Shown one piece after another: positions 23,500 to 33,482 of a DNA stretch of 64,000 nucleotides. Each line of letters begins with the position of its first letter. Positions within the stretch are counted from its first letter, which is position 1. The translations under genes and the position numbers were made by a program. Under the pieces are notes generated by a model. It searched no databases. It was not told the origin of the DNA and saw only the letters and a list, made by a program, of their open reading frames with translations. Origin of the DNA: Plectrocnemia conspersa (lineage: Eukaryota; Arthropoda; Insecta; Trichoptera; Polycentropodidae); NCBI GenBank assembly GCA_009617715.1, contig VTFK01000020.1:124001-188000 (forward strand). Direction: 5' to 3'.

Positions 23500-23907
23500 C
23501 CATTGTTAAATTAAAACGCAACCTTCGAAATTTGTTCATCTAGCAAATTTCACTCTTTCAAGGCGTTGATATATTTTATTGATTGAATATACAAGCGCAA
23601 AATCGACTGATCTTTGCATGGTTGTGATTCGCCGGAGACGTGCCGAATCAACGGTACAAAAGGTCTGACTCTAAAAACAACCCGGGTGGCAGAAACGCGG
23701 GGACGAGACGAATCAGGGAAATGATCGTGCGAATCGAGACGAGTAACGCGAGACCTCAGAGGACCATACCGAGAGCATGATTCCTCCACAAGCGATCGGA
23801 ACATATGTAGTACTATTGGTATTACTAATATTTCAAAGTCATATCCCTTCGACCTAAAAAACCCGAAAAATAATATATACATTTCTGTGCGTTGACAATA
23901 AAACGTA
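23500..23907 (-). pseudogene. Jockey-like LINE C-terminal coding tail, 3' of Tigger insertion
   Basis: The minus strand from 23907 downward continues the LINE frame split by the Tigger-like element at 23910-24959. It has a FFGFFRSKGYDFEILV-like stretch, then VLHMFRSLVEE. These correspond to the post-RT C-terminal region of jockey ORF2 proteins. The final part (about 23520-23620) is shared with the LINE tail at 8335-8520. Several frame changes make it non-functional. Confidence 0.6.
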
Positions 23908-23909
23908 TA

Positions 23910-24959
23910 CAGGCGGCCCTCGACTTTCGCACAAAATTGGTTCCTGAAAATGTGTGCGAATGTTGAATGTTCGAAAGTAGAGGGAAGTAAAAAAAATTTT
24001 AAATTGTGTGTATTTTAAAATATTTATTTATCAAGTAAATATAATATGCTTAAGAGACATGTTTAATTTGGGTTTGCGGGTGTTTCCTTTGAAAAGTTAT
24101 CAAAAGTTAACTGTTTTCCACTATTGTTTTCTTTTCTTCATATAGTATTTTATAACATGCTATGTCTTTATTGATCGCCCTACGAACTTGAGATATGCGT
24201 TCTCGATTGGGATCACAATCTTCCATAATATTTAAAAATTTGTCAAGATGCGTGAAGGTTTCATTCATATTTTTCATTGTTAAAGAGTTTTCCAAAATAA
24301 ACCTGTTTCATCTACATTAAATATTTGGCTAGAGGAATATTCTCCATCTTCAATAATTTTGGATAATTAGAAAATAAATTCTTTTGCAGCATCTTTATCC
24401 GCATCAGCCGATTCTCCAGTAAATTTCATATTATGAAAAGAATACCTCATTTTAAAATTGTAAAACCAACCGTTATTTGCTTGAAAAATCGTGTTAAAAT
24501 CTTTTTTTGAATCTATCCTTCCAACCTTTGTGCAAACTAAGAGCTTTTGCTTGAATAATTGAAATACTCAGAGGGACATCTTTTTGATGTTTGTCATCGA
24601 TCCATGATGACAAAGATTTTTCCATTTCATCCATGTTTTTTTGGAAACGTATCTTTAAAGATTGTGGAAATATTTCTTTAATTTCCACAATTTTGAACGT
24701 ATTCCATAATTAAATTTTTATTTTGCAAAATTGAACATATCGTAGACATGTTTGTATCATACGAACGTCCGATTGAAGCAAAAGATTCACCGCTATCAGA
24801 ACGTCTAATAATTTCCATCTTTGTCTCGTATCAACACTGAAGTTTTTCCGTTTCTTACTCATGTTTAAAAAAAAATTAAAAAAAAAATTAAATTAAAAAA
24901 AATGTTTTTTTTTTTAAATATGCGAAATAGCGAATTGTGCGAAAGTCGAGGGCCGTCTG
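23910..24959 (-). mobile_element. Internally deleted Tigger/pogo element, copy 1 (1,050 bp)
   Basis: The terminal inverted repeats are CAGGCGGCCCTCGACTTTCG (left) and its counterpart ending ...CGAGGGCCGTCTG (right), with a TA duplication at 23908-23909 and 24960-24961. The termini and TA target are those of pogo/Tigger elements. The interior encodes, on the minus strand, parts of a Tigger transposase whose catalytic core has been deleted. It sits in the C-terminal coding region of a jockey-like LINE, whose parts flank it. A second copy with the same deletion lies at 49829-50635. Confidence 0.9.
24107..24862 (-). pseudogene. Tigger transposase remnant: HTH and tail, DDE core deleted
   Basis: The start codon is at 24862 (minus). 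MSKKRK is followed by a degraded N-terminal helix-turn-helix. Then comes the CENP-B-type second DNA-binding part (WIDDKHQKDVPLS, IIQAKALSLHKGW, about 24560-24610). After frame changes there is MKFTGESADADKDAAKEF, then IFNVDETGLFWK, which holds the first catalytic aspartate. Directly after this the frame jumps to a C-terminal tail (LDKFLNIMEDCDPNRERI, then CYKILYEEKK). Intact Tigger transposases are several hundred residues. About the middle half, with the remaining catalytic residues, is absent. Confidence 0.85.
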
Positions 24960-24961
24960 TA

Positions 24962-25510
24962 CCAGGTTTCCCAAAATAAAAGCACTGCGAAACAGGAATA
25001 AATAGTCTAGAATCCATATAATAGAGCCAGCTTCTAGTATGCTGTGGAGTAGGGCATCATAAAGAGTGCGCATTTTTTCGATTTACTGCGAGTCTCTTAA
25101 ACGACACACCAAGGCCTGTCGATAATATGAAATGGTATGAGTGGTATGACATTCAATGACAATGAAAGGCAATCGGATTTCGACTGCACTCGCTTGAAAA
25201 ATTAGAAGTCGTCTGCATATAATAATAAATTTGAGTGATTCACTGCCGTCTCAGTGTCATTAATGAACAATAGCAATGGATCTTTGCGGTACTTCAATAG
25301 AGGTAATTTATCGTTCTGAAAATGAGTTTTCATATTTGACGAACTGATCTATCGGTCAAGTAGCTTTTTTAAACCATCAGAAAATCCTAAATTAAATAAT
25401 TTTTAATATAAAGTAAATCGTGATTGATACTATCAAACGCTTTTTCAATATCTGTGCATAACGTCCACTTGTAGAACAGAGTATAACAGTTTCGAAACAA
25501 ATTTAATACA
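24962..25510 (-). pseudogene. Jockey-like LINE reverse transcriptase remnant
   Basis: Read on the minus strand from 25510: VDVMHRY-K..., in place of the motif with the first aspartate; then LGFSDGLKKLL; then a degraded PQGS region; then LLLFINDTETAVNHSN followed by LLLYADDF (25202-25230), the intact catalytic Y-A-D-D box; and RTLYDALLHSILEAGSIIW (about 24990-25073). The order and wording are typical of jockey ORF2. The next part of the same ORF resumes beyond the Tigger insertion at 23907. Multiple stops are present. Confidence 0.85.
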
Positions 25511-25519
25511 TTAAATAAT

Positions 25520-27245
25520 TTAAAGCCATTAGTGACAGTGGCCGATACATTGAACTCGGTAGTTAAAAAATCAATAATTCAAATGCTTACATTCATTTCT
25601 TTTTTTAAATATTAAAAATATTTTTTGTCCGGAAAAATCTAAGCACACCAATTATGTAATATAATTTTCAATAATTTTGCATGTTCTAATAGCAACGCTA
25701 CTATATATATTTATGTAGAAGAAAGTACGTTAAATATAATAAATTAATTCGCGCGTTCAAGTCTATTATAATGAGAGATATGAACGCGCGTGATATTTTC
25801 ATCGCAGACGTTTTTAAATTTGGAATTTACCATTTAAAAAAAAAAACTCGCGTGCTCAATGATATATAAATGCCTCGCATTCCAACGAGACAAGTACTGC
25901 GAATTCTCGCGCCTCCGGAAGATTTTCTAGACTTGAACTTGACTTTCCAAAGCGATGTTTTTTATTCATTACTATTTCATTAATAATTCTCTTCAACAAT
26001 CGCCACGGGTCGTTAATTTAGGGTCTCTTAAATTCGGAAGGTTCCACGTCCGACGTTTGGATATTTTTGAAAACATGTAATTACGATCCGAAGGGCTCTT
26101 GCTTGTAGATGATTGATTTATCTCCGAAACACTTTGATGCGCTCAGGTTATGGGGAACACTTTCTAGACGTAAATTCGGTGATCGATAGCCTCGTAAAAT
26201 TCACTGATTTAATCATACTTTCTATTGTTTGTGTTTCATTTTTTTGTTCTTTCACTCATGTTCTTTTTTATTCGACGATCGGATGATTAGTTTTTACATA
26301 AGAGATGCGACTTTCTATGATTACTTTATAATTGGTCGTTAGATACTGACGTGCGAGTTCGCAGAGTTCACGTGTTATGACGGTTTTTTATTTACATCAC
26401 AGATTCGATTAGATTTGTAACATATTTCTTTTTAAAAGCTCGCACGCTCTAAAGGGTCCGTTTTTTTGTGCTGGGTTGGCTCTCAACATTGTGTCAATTA
26501 ATTCGATTTAGACACGACCGTGAGACTCAGACCATTGTTTGCCTTCGTCTTCTGTTCACTACCTGGATTTGTCGAAATCGATTTTCAGGTAGAAATCAAC
26601 CTCACCAATACATCGGCGCGTCGATATGACGAAACGCATTAAGTTTACCGGTTTCGTGTGAAACTGGTTCCTAGACGCATTTCCTGGAGTTCTCTGGTGC
26701 ATACAGTGTAAAACACTCGCTCCATTGTTTAAATGCGTTGCTCAACTTTGTCGAAAATTAGGTGAATGTCGATTGCCTATTTGGTTATGCGCTGGCATAA
26801 AAATCTAAATCCATCTCATCATTTGGGGCAAACCTCTGCATTCGCCTCGGGGTTCGGTTGACATTGTGCGAATTTGCGAAATTGAAGACATCAATCACAT
26901 CGCGGTGTAGGTGTGTCGGGGCACTATGCCGAAACGCATATGCATGGGAAAGAAAAGACGTGATTTTAATTTGCTAGTGGGTGTAGTGTAGTGACTGTGA
27001 CTCACGGATCGGATCGCGTTCTTTATTTAATCCGATCACGCTGTCAGGCGTTTAATGCATAATGCTCTTGTCATACAGTTTTGCAACGGGGCACGCGGCC
27101 GTCGTGTGACTTGACCCTTGCCGAAATAAAACAAAAACTCATACGAAATCTCTCCACGTCCTCGCTATATTTCTCGTCGTGTTTGATGCATTCTTAAGTA
27201 GCACGCATGCTATAGTTTTAAATTGTGTTTTTTCTAGAAGCTTTG
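25520..27245. other. Apparently single-copy non-coding DNA
   Basis: No ORF of interest is present. About 25900-27200 is CpG-containing and compositionally unlike the AT-rich transposon DNA on each side. A 10-bp inverted pair CGCGCGTTCA/TGAACGCGCG stands at 25750-25759 and 25781-25790. No gene or RNA is recognised. Confidence 0.4.
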
Positions 27246-27249
27246 GTAT

Positions 27250-28150
27250 ACAATTAGCGTCCACTCAACAAAGCACTTTTTAAAGTACTAAGGGATGGTG
27301 TCGATCAGCTGCAAGCTTTAGAGTGCCCTAGAAAGTCGCGATCGCGTTCTTTATTCTTAACCATCGCAGCCAAGACGTCAACGCTTAACCGTTTTTGTGC
27401 CACGGTATATTTCATAGTACACGACCCCAATGCCAGCTATTTTTATAATTAACGACTTGTCAATGATTCTTATAATACAAAAAGAGCCTTCGAGCTAAAA
27501 ATCGAAGTGCTTGGGTTGTCACAACAAAGCTGAATTAGTAAAAATACATATTTTTATAAAATATAAACTAGCAATGTATTAATAATAATAAAAAATCAGC
27601 ATTTTTGCATGTCGCCCCATCATCTAACGCGTGAAATTTGATCAAACAATGAGGGACACCCCTAATTGACTACGTTTTATCCTTTGAGAAACACTACACC
27701 AATTATCACTTGTTAATAAAAATTACGTTTCATATATTACAAACTTGTGGCAACCCTGGTAACGTTAAAAATAATCTTTCATTATTTTTAAGATTTTTTA
27801 AAGGTTTCTCCATTGAAGACTATATAACTAAATAATATTGTAATATTATTTTGTTGCGTATTCTGTAAATGCCCCGTACGTGGTTCTTGATATTACCGTC
27901 GCGTGGCGACTGAGCCCCGTATGTGGCGCGTGGCAATAGAACGGTTAAGAATGCTCTTGCACGAGCCAAACAGCTTCTTAGCGAGCGATATTTTCAGTGA
28001 TAACTATTGTGCTCGTCAATTTTAGGTGTGCACCATAATCATTTTATGTGAATCTTAAATAATAATATACTTGTTAAAGAGTTTGTTTGAATTGATGTAT
28101 TGTAAATGCATGTACATATTATGACTCATTGGGGAAACCTGTCGAGTTAT
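27250..28150 (+). repeat. Middle-repetitive sequence, copy split by a piggyBac-like MITE
   Basis: The outer parts 27290-27388 (GTCGCGATCGCGTTC, then CAGCCAAGACGTCAACGCTTAA) and 27945-28150 (TTAAGAATGCTCTTGCACGAG, GTGATAACTATTGTG, TTTTAGGTGTGCACCATAATC, GGGGAAACCTGTCGAG) are contiguous in uninterrupted copies at 36180-36330, 41095-41290 and 51570-51840. No coding capacity was recognised and its class is unknown. Confidence 0.75.
27389..27944. mobile_element. 556-bp piggyBac-like MITE, copy B (intact ends)
   Basis: TTAA lies on both sides (27385-27388 and 27945-27948). The terminal inverted repeats are CCGTTTTTGTGCCACG and, from the other end, CCGTTCTATTGCCACG, matching at 13 of 16 positions. 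Joining the flanks at one TTAA restores the host repeat seen elsewhere in the window. Copy A at 2093-2602 is in the other orientation. No transposase is encoded. Confidence 0.88.
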
Positions 28151-28655
28151 GATATGAGCAATAAAAAATATTAAGAAACACTTCACGCTTATAAAAGTTG
28201 ATTTAAAACAGTCGGAAAATAGAAAACAGTTCTAAAAAAATTGTGCTTAATGCGACTTTAATTTATTAAGTAGATATGATTGATTCAAATATCAACTATT
28301 TTTTACACGTGAAACGACAGTGTGTTCTGTTATCTTTCATTGAATTTGAATCAGCTATTGATACATAGATATAAGCGAATTTGATACCAGTAACTGATAT
28401 CAAACGTTCTCTTTTAATAGATGATTTCTATTTCTATCAATGATTAAGTATTGATTATGGTCGTGGAAAGTTAATTTTTTTATATATATATATTTGCAAT
28501 ATTATGGTGTAATAACCCAGAGTTCAACGATCATTTTTCGTTATGGTATAACTGCCATTATGATGGTTGCACAAAAATGCAACAATTTAACCGCGACACG
28601 ACGCTGCGGAAAATCATCTCGATCATCGCGTCTCGCTCGTAAAGTCGGTTATGTA
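28151..28655. other. AT-rich sequence upstream of a possible exon
   Basis: Nothing is recognised as a repeat or gene. The 28590-28655 stretch is richer in CG. If the exon at 28663 is real, this would be its 5' untranslated or promoter region, but I see no clear TATA or initiator element. Confidence 0.3.
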
Positions 28656-28662
28656 AACTAAA

Positions 28663-28860
28663 ATGCCCCGACCCGTGAAAAGATATTTACGGAGGAGGTT
28701 AAGAAACTCGACATTCCTCGCGTGTTTATTTTTTATTGAGATTATTTGCTTTCACTGGATATGTCATTATATCGTCGTAAACGGTGTTGACTTTGCGTCG
28801 TACCTACCGAGCGCGCTTTCGCCCTTCGCCGAGAACAACCTCTTAACTACCTCGTCATGC
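28663..28860 (+). CDS. Tentative first coding exon, membrane-anchor-like N-terminus
   Basis: An ATG at 28663 opens a frame with a basic start (MPRPVKRYLRRRLRN). A hydrophobic segment of about 20 residues follows (LACLFFIEIICFHWICHYIV), then a polar stretch with DFASYLPSALSPFAENN. This is the layout of a type II membrane protein, such as a Golgi glycosyltransferase stem, but no family is identified. A candidate donor GTGTGT is at 28862, and a good polypyrimidine-CAG acceptor ends at 28940. With that 79-bp intron removed, the frame continues to a stop at 29015-29017, giving about 90 residues. The donor is weak, and a chance ORF is a real alternative. Confidence 0.28.
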
Positions 28861-28940
28861 GGTGTGTTACATAAAAAATACACATTCGAAATCATCATTT
28901 CAATCGTTACTGACCTTTGTTTTTTTCTGTTTTGTTGCAG

Positions 28941-29017
28941 GTAAATTCAACAACATGCATGGCCCGAGTACCTTGGCTCCTCTTATCTTCGTGCGGTGTT
29001 GCTGTTGCAATAATTAA
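28941..29017 (+). CDS. Tentative second exon ending in TAA
   Basis: It follows a strong acceptor-like tract (TTTTTTTCTGTTTTGTTGCAG, read from about 28920 to 28940). In phase with the preceding candidate exon it gives GKFNNMHGPSTLAPLIF, a cysteine cluster and then a stop. A different frame from the ATG at 28960 would give a short signal-peptide-like start (MARVPWLLLSSCGVAVA). The sequence does not decide between these. Confidence 0.2.
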
Positions 29018-29779
29018 TGGCATCACCAGAGATTATAAATTAATCTGTCTCTGATAAAGTTCCGAGAACATCGCTAAATTTGTGCGTGTGTTGTGTTATC
29101 CGATCGATGCTATCGGTTTTTTGTATGTACGTATGTACATGCGTAAGTTAATAAAAAAAAAAGTTACGCGTAATTGCGCATATCGAAAAGCGAACAAAAT
29201 GACGGAAGAATTCCGAGCAACGTTCCGTGAGTGAGTATGTTACGTTGATTTTAATTTGTATATAGTTCAGTAGTTACATTAGAAATCGTTTTAATGAAAT
29301 GGATACTACTGTCTGTTTTGTTTGTTTTTTTATCACTCCTATCGGAAATATGTAGCTCAAGCTTTTAGAAGTACCTACTTAAAAATCACTAGCTATCAAA
29401 CTAACCTTACTTATAAATTTTAGAGTACAGTGGATAACCCCAGTTTTTGAGCATAATTCGTTCCGGATACGTGCTCGTATTTAAAACACTCGTATATCAA
29501 AGAAAATTTCCCTATCATACAATGGAAACTTAGGCTGATAAAATATATTGATATAAAATACGCGTATATTTTTTATCATTAAAATTTATTATAAAATAAG
29601 TGATTTTATTAATCATTCTTATCTGAATTACTGATAGCTCAATGAAATATTTTACTAAAAACCTCTCCAATGACACTTTTGAAAATTTGGCAAAAATGTC
29701 AATGAATAGATTTATAGCTCGCACTACCTTACGCGGGTAGTGCTTTTACAGAAATTTTGAACTGTTTCCCGTACTCCTC

Positions 29780-30465
29780 CTTAGACGAGTTGCTCGCGAT
29801 GCAGATCCATTAGTTCTTCAGTGGTCAGCTCATGGCCATGTTCCTGCAAAACTCTTGAATAATCAACACAATTAGACAACAGTTTTCTTCAAGTATAATT
29901 TATGGTTCTCTTGGTAACCCTACCCCGTGTTTTTGTTTTATCGATGATCTTGAGGCAGCTTATGATGTGTAAATAACTTTTCTAAAAGGCTCTGAGAGTA
30001 AGAATTGTTCTTTCGGTCACTTCGAAGCATCACTGAAAAGCTTTTTCATGTTCGAAATAACCTGGTGATCCATGGTCTGGTGCAGGGGTGGGGAACCTGC
30101 GGCCTTAACATCGCATGTGGCCTTTTGGCTCCTTTGGTGCGGCCTTTTGACTTGACGCCAGAATTTTTATAAATATATTTACATATATTTCAATATATTT
30201 TCTTTGATCAAAGAATTATACGCAAGCTTTTGGAAAAAGAGCGTTATCAACCCATGCTATGTTCCCAAAATTTCTTGAATGCGGCCTTCCAACGGGTAAA
30301 AGTTCCCTACCCCTGGTCTGGTGTAATAGAATGGTGTTGGGAGAAAAATATTTAATTTTTATGAACTTGAATTTCTCCAGTAAGTCGTTCTTAACGTCTG
30401 GAAGATTTAGCAAAAGTATTATCTATGACCAACAAGATGTAGTGTCTAATTATTTTCCAAAAGAT
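29780..30465 (-). pseudogene. Tigger transposase C-terminal fragment, interrupted
   Basis: Read on the minus strand: LPDVKNDLLEKFKFIKIKYF, then SPNTILLHQ, then, after the hAT MITE, MDHQVISNMKKLFSDASK, LKIIDKTKTRGRVTKRT and LQEHGHELTTEELMDL. Intact relatives read ...NTTPLLQPMDQQVISNFKKLY... at this place, so the order is conserved and the reading is secure. There are internal stops, and the N-terminal half, including the DNA-binding domain, is missing. Confidence 0.88.
30083..30315. mobile_element. 233-bp hAT MITE with 8-bp duplication
   Basis: The ends are CAGGGGTGGGGAAC and the inverted ...GTTCCCTACCCCTG, 13 of 14 matching. The direct repeat GTCTGGTG occurs at 30075-30082 and 30316-30323. 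Subterminal CTGCGGCC and TGCGGCC phrases are also shared. Termini of this wording and 8-bp duplications are typical of hAT elements. No coding sequence. It is inserted inside the Tigger transposase frame. Confidence 0.92.
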
Positions 30466-30591
30466 ATGTCTTCACTGCAAGAATAATCATCGGTTTAGTT
30501 AGGAAGAAGGGGACACAATACGTACTGCTCGTATATCAAAAAAATGCTTGTATGGCGAAACACTCGTAAGCCTAATTACTTGCAGGCTAAA

Positions 30592-30945
30592 TGATATTTT
30601 CTTCGTCTCCCAATGTTTTTCAATATATAAAACATACATGTATATATTTTTTATGTAAACTTCTTGCTCGTTGAAAGGAATTCCTTTAGGATTTTTCACA
30701 AACCTCGTGTAGTAGGTACTCCTTGCGATTTTTAAAAAAGTTTAGAATTTACATGTTAAATTATTGTTTTGCCTTAACATTTAATTATTCTTAAATAAAG
30801 TGGGGTTATAAATTGGAACAATTATTTATGTTTTTATTTGTATTTAAAAAATACTACAAGCCGGTTCTATCACTGCCACAGCCGTGTTTGCACACGTATA
30901 CGAGCATATGTATAATTAAACAAGTTGACGCATGCGCAATAGTCG
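30592..30945. other. AT-rich spacer
   Basis: No feature was recognised between the decayed right end of the Tigger-like element and the TTAA element at 30952. Confidence 0.4.
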
Positions 30946-30951
30946 TCTTAA

Positions 30952-31281
30952 CACTCTACCAACCAACGGCTCATTTATTCGTCGCATGATGTGTGAAAAA
31001 CATATTATTATTTTTGAATTAAAAGGAATAATTACCAAAATCAACTAGAAATAATTGCAAAGAAATTAAAAATTCATGCAATTTTAATCAAAAAAACAAA
31101 GTGCTTCCTGTTTTTTTTATTTGTTCTTTTAAAATTTAATAATAAATATTATATTTTTTAAATATATACGTATTACATGTATAATTTTAATGTATTAAAT
31201 TGTACTCGAATAAGTTCGTAAATAAAAAAAATTAAAAGTTATCATACTTCACGGGGCGAAAAAAGACGCGTCACTCAAGTG
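30952..31281. mobile_element. Possible 330-bp TTAA element
   Basis: TTAA stands at 30948-30951 and 31282-31285. The element-side ends are CACTCTACC and, inverted, CACTTGAGTG, sharing the first four bases and some weaker similarity. Subterminal TCGTCGCATG and GACGCGTC are GC-rich, while the middle is AT-rich with no ORF. The structure fits a piggyBac-like MITE, but the TIR is short and there is no second copy in the window. Confidence 0.42.
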
Positions 31282-31289
31282 TTAACAGG

Positions 31290-33480
31290 ACTTATACGCG
31301 TGCGCTCAACTGCTTAACCGTTAACGTGGCGGTGGCGGTGATATAACCGACCTGTACAAAAAAAGTTACATTTATGCCGTGTAACGAAATTGTTTTAGAT
31401 ACTACTTATTTGTTTAAATCTCAGCTCAGGCGATCGATCAATTCGAACATGATGTATCTCTTCTTAGCCAACAGCACTATCTAGAACCGTTGTTTTCAAA
31501 CAATGGCAATGACATTCAACTTGCGACCGCTTCCGGCGTGTCCGAATCGTCGACGCGTTGGCGTCGAGTGCAATGTTGACTTTTGCGGGATATTGTCCCA
31601 TCATAATAATAATCGTCACTGTTGTGTTCTTGGCCTGGCCTGGTAACTGGAACGCGCGCGCAATCTCACCGCGTGGGCGAACGCATGCCCAAAATGCATG
31701 CCTCGCTCTCTTGGTGCGCGAGCTGCCCATGATGGCTGGAATTCACCGAGACGGTGGAAATTTCAAAATTTCTGGGCTCGGCCTCTTGTCTGCGTGGGTT
31801 GCGGTGGGCCAAAACGCGTCGATAATTGTCCGAGACGTTAGCTCTTTATTTGTCCGTTGGCATTGAAACACTTTGGTGTGTGTACATAAAAAAAAAACAC
31901 GTTGGAAAATCTCGAAAGATTAACGTTTCCTACTCCAAAGTGTAGTAGATACAATTTAACATAATGCAGCGAAATCATGCCTTTATATAATATATCAAGA
32001 ACGGAGGATGCAAAATCCATTTATCTCATAATGTCAATTTTACTTCGCTTTAAAGACTTTTATTCCTATCGCTTTGAACATTTCATTATTTAATTACTCT
32101 TTACTTTTTGTTTCTGACTCAGCTGATCTTGATAAGCTGGTGTCGAATAACTACAATATGCGTCATAAACTTAAGCATGACAGTTTTTCCTTTCTGCAAA
32201 GGCGAAACTTGCCAATTTAGTTAAGTTCGCCAATGTTAACATGACAAGTTTCAATTTTACAAATTATTATATTCAAGAACATTTGGTTCTTTATTATGTC
32301 ATGTCACACGCTGTGCGGGTCATTAATTTCGCCAAAATTGGCGCGCCTTAAACGTTTTCTGTTTTCCTCGTTCTAAACGAAAGATCGGATCACAGCGTTG
32401 CTCAATCGCTCCGTCGATTCTTTTATCAACGGGTTTTCGCAATCGCCTATCTAGTCTTCTGGAATTCGAGAAAGCTGCGGCCTTGGACCTCTCTCGGAGG
32501 GTAACGCGTGCATTTTTTCGTTTTACGACCGGGAAACGACCGCCGTTTTATGTGCGATCGACGAACGTCTACTTTTTCCCTTTTAAGGCGGTCGTATCTT
32601 AAAATAACTAAAAAGAGCCAAGAGAGGAAATAGTATAGAATGAGTCTTCCTACACGTGCTCGCGCCACAATGAGTTAGTGGTGTTATGAAACGATCGATG
32701 TTGGCTGGTCATCAATCGATTTTATAATTTCGATGTTTACATGGGCGTGACTCTATGGACCACTTTAACGACGAGGCATAAATCTCCGAGCGCTCCAAAT
32801 GAATTCGAGACGCGATTAATTGGTAATTAAGAGGCGTTTTCTTGGGGGGTTTCTCACGATTGTGTAACTAGCGGCGAACCATGTGATGTAGAATCGATTT
32901 CTGAAGAGTATCGGCCGAACGACGCCATTCAATTTCAGAGCAGATGTCTGGTTTAAAATTAGTCTCGATTTACCGACCCCAATGCGCGAATTTAGGGGAG
33001 AGTGCGCTGAGCGTACCCACGGCCCCCCATTGGTAAGTAAAATTAGATGTAATCTAATAATGCAACAGCTGACAGATGCATTTTGTATTGCTCTTAGAGA
33101 GCGATGCTCATGTTTTCTTTTAATAAACAAGGCAAAATAATTGCTCATACGCGTCCATAAAAACTTTGAGCTTTCTAAAATACATGAGATTTACGATCAA
33201 TTACGTACCTTCAATTTACTCTTAACCGCCTCAATTTATGGTTTTAATTCGAGAATGATGGCGATTTTCTCCTTGTGATTCTTAAATATATGTGTTTTAT
33301 GATGTATACTTTAATGGTTTACGTCAGTGAAGGGTGTAATAGAAAGATGCATTCACTCACTTTCTTGTTTTTGATAGGTTGAACATCTGGTGTCTTATCA
33401 ATTTATGGTTTTGTTTATGCTTTTAAAGATTTCACTATTGATGACGCGATGAATGTTTGATGAGTGTTTTCGATGAGTGT
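31290..33480. other. CpG-containing single-copy block with one signal-like ORF
   Basis: A plus-strand ATG at 31573 opens 97 codons to 31866. It starts with a hydrophobic stretch (MLTFAGYCPIIIIIVTVVFL) followed by arginine- and alanine-containing sequence. No domain is recognised and the opposite strand is also open, so I do not call it a gene. Positions 32330-33150 are GC-richer with further short frames. No repeats are shared with the rest of the window. Confidence 0.35.
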
Positions 33481-33482
33481 TT

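Larger units (their letters stand above)
29428..30590 (-). mobile_element. Tigger-like element, decayed, with nested hAT MITE
   Basis: The left TIR starts CAGTGGATAACCCCAG after a TA (29426-29427) and continues GAGCATAATTCGTTCCGG, the classic Tigger-type terminus. Subterminal CTCGTATATCAAA recurs near the right end (about 30528), where CACTCGTAAGCC is also seen. The outer right TIR is not recognisable. The interior encodes a C-terminal Tigger transposase piece on the minus strand, cut by a 233-bp hAT MITE. This Tigger is a different subfamily from the one at 23910, judging by its termini. Confidence 0.8.

Noticed and set aside
28130..28144. GGGGAAACCTGTCG, similar to a common cloning-vector phrase
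   Set aside because: It belongs to a native repeat with related copies at about 6.65 and 51.8 kb, so it is not vector contamination.
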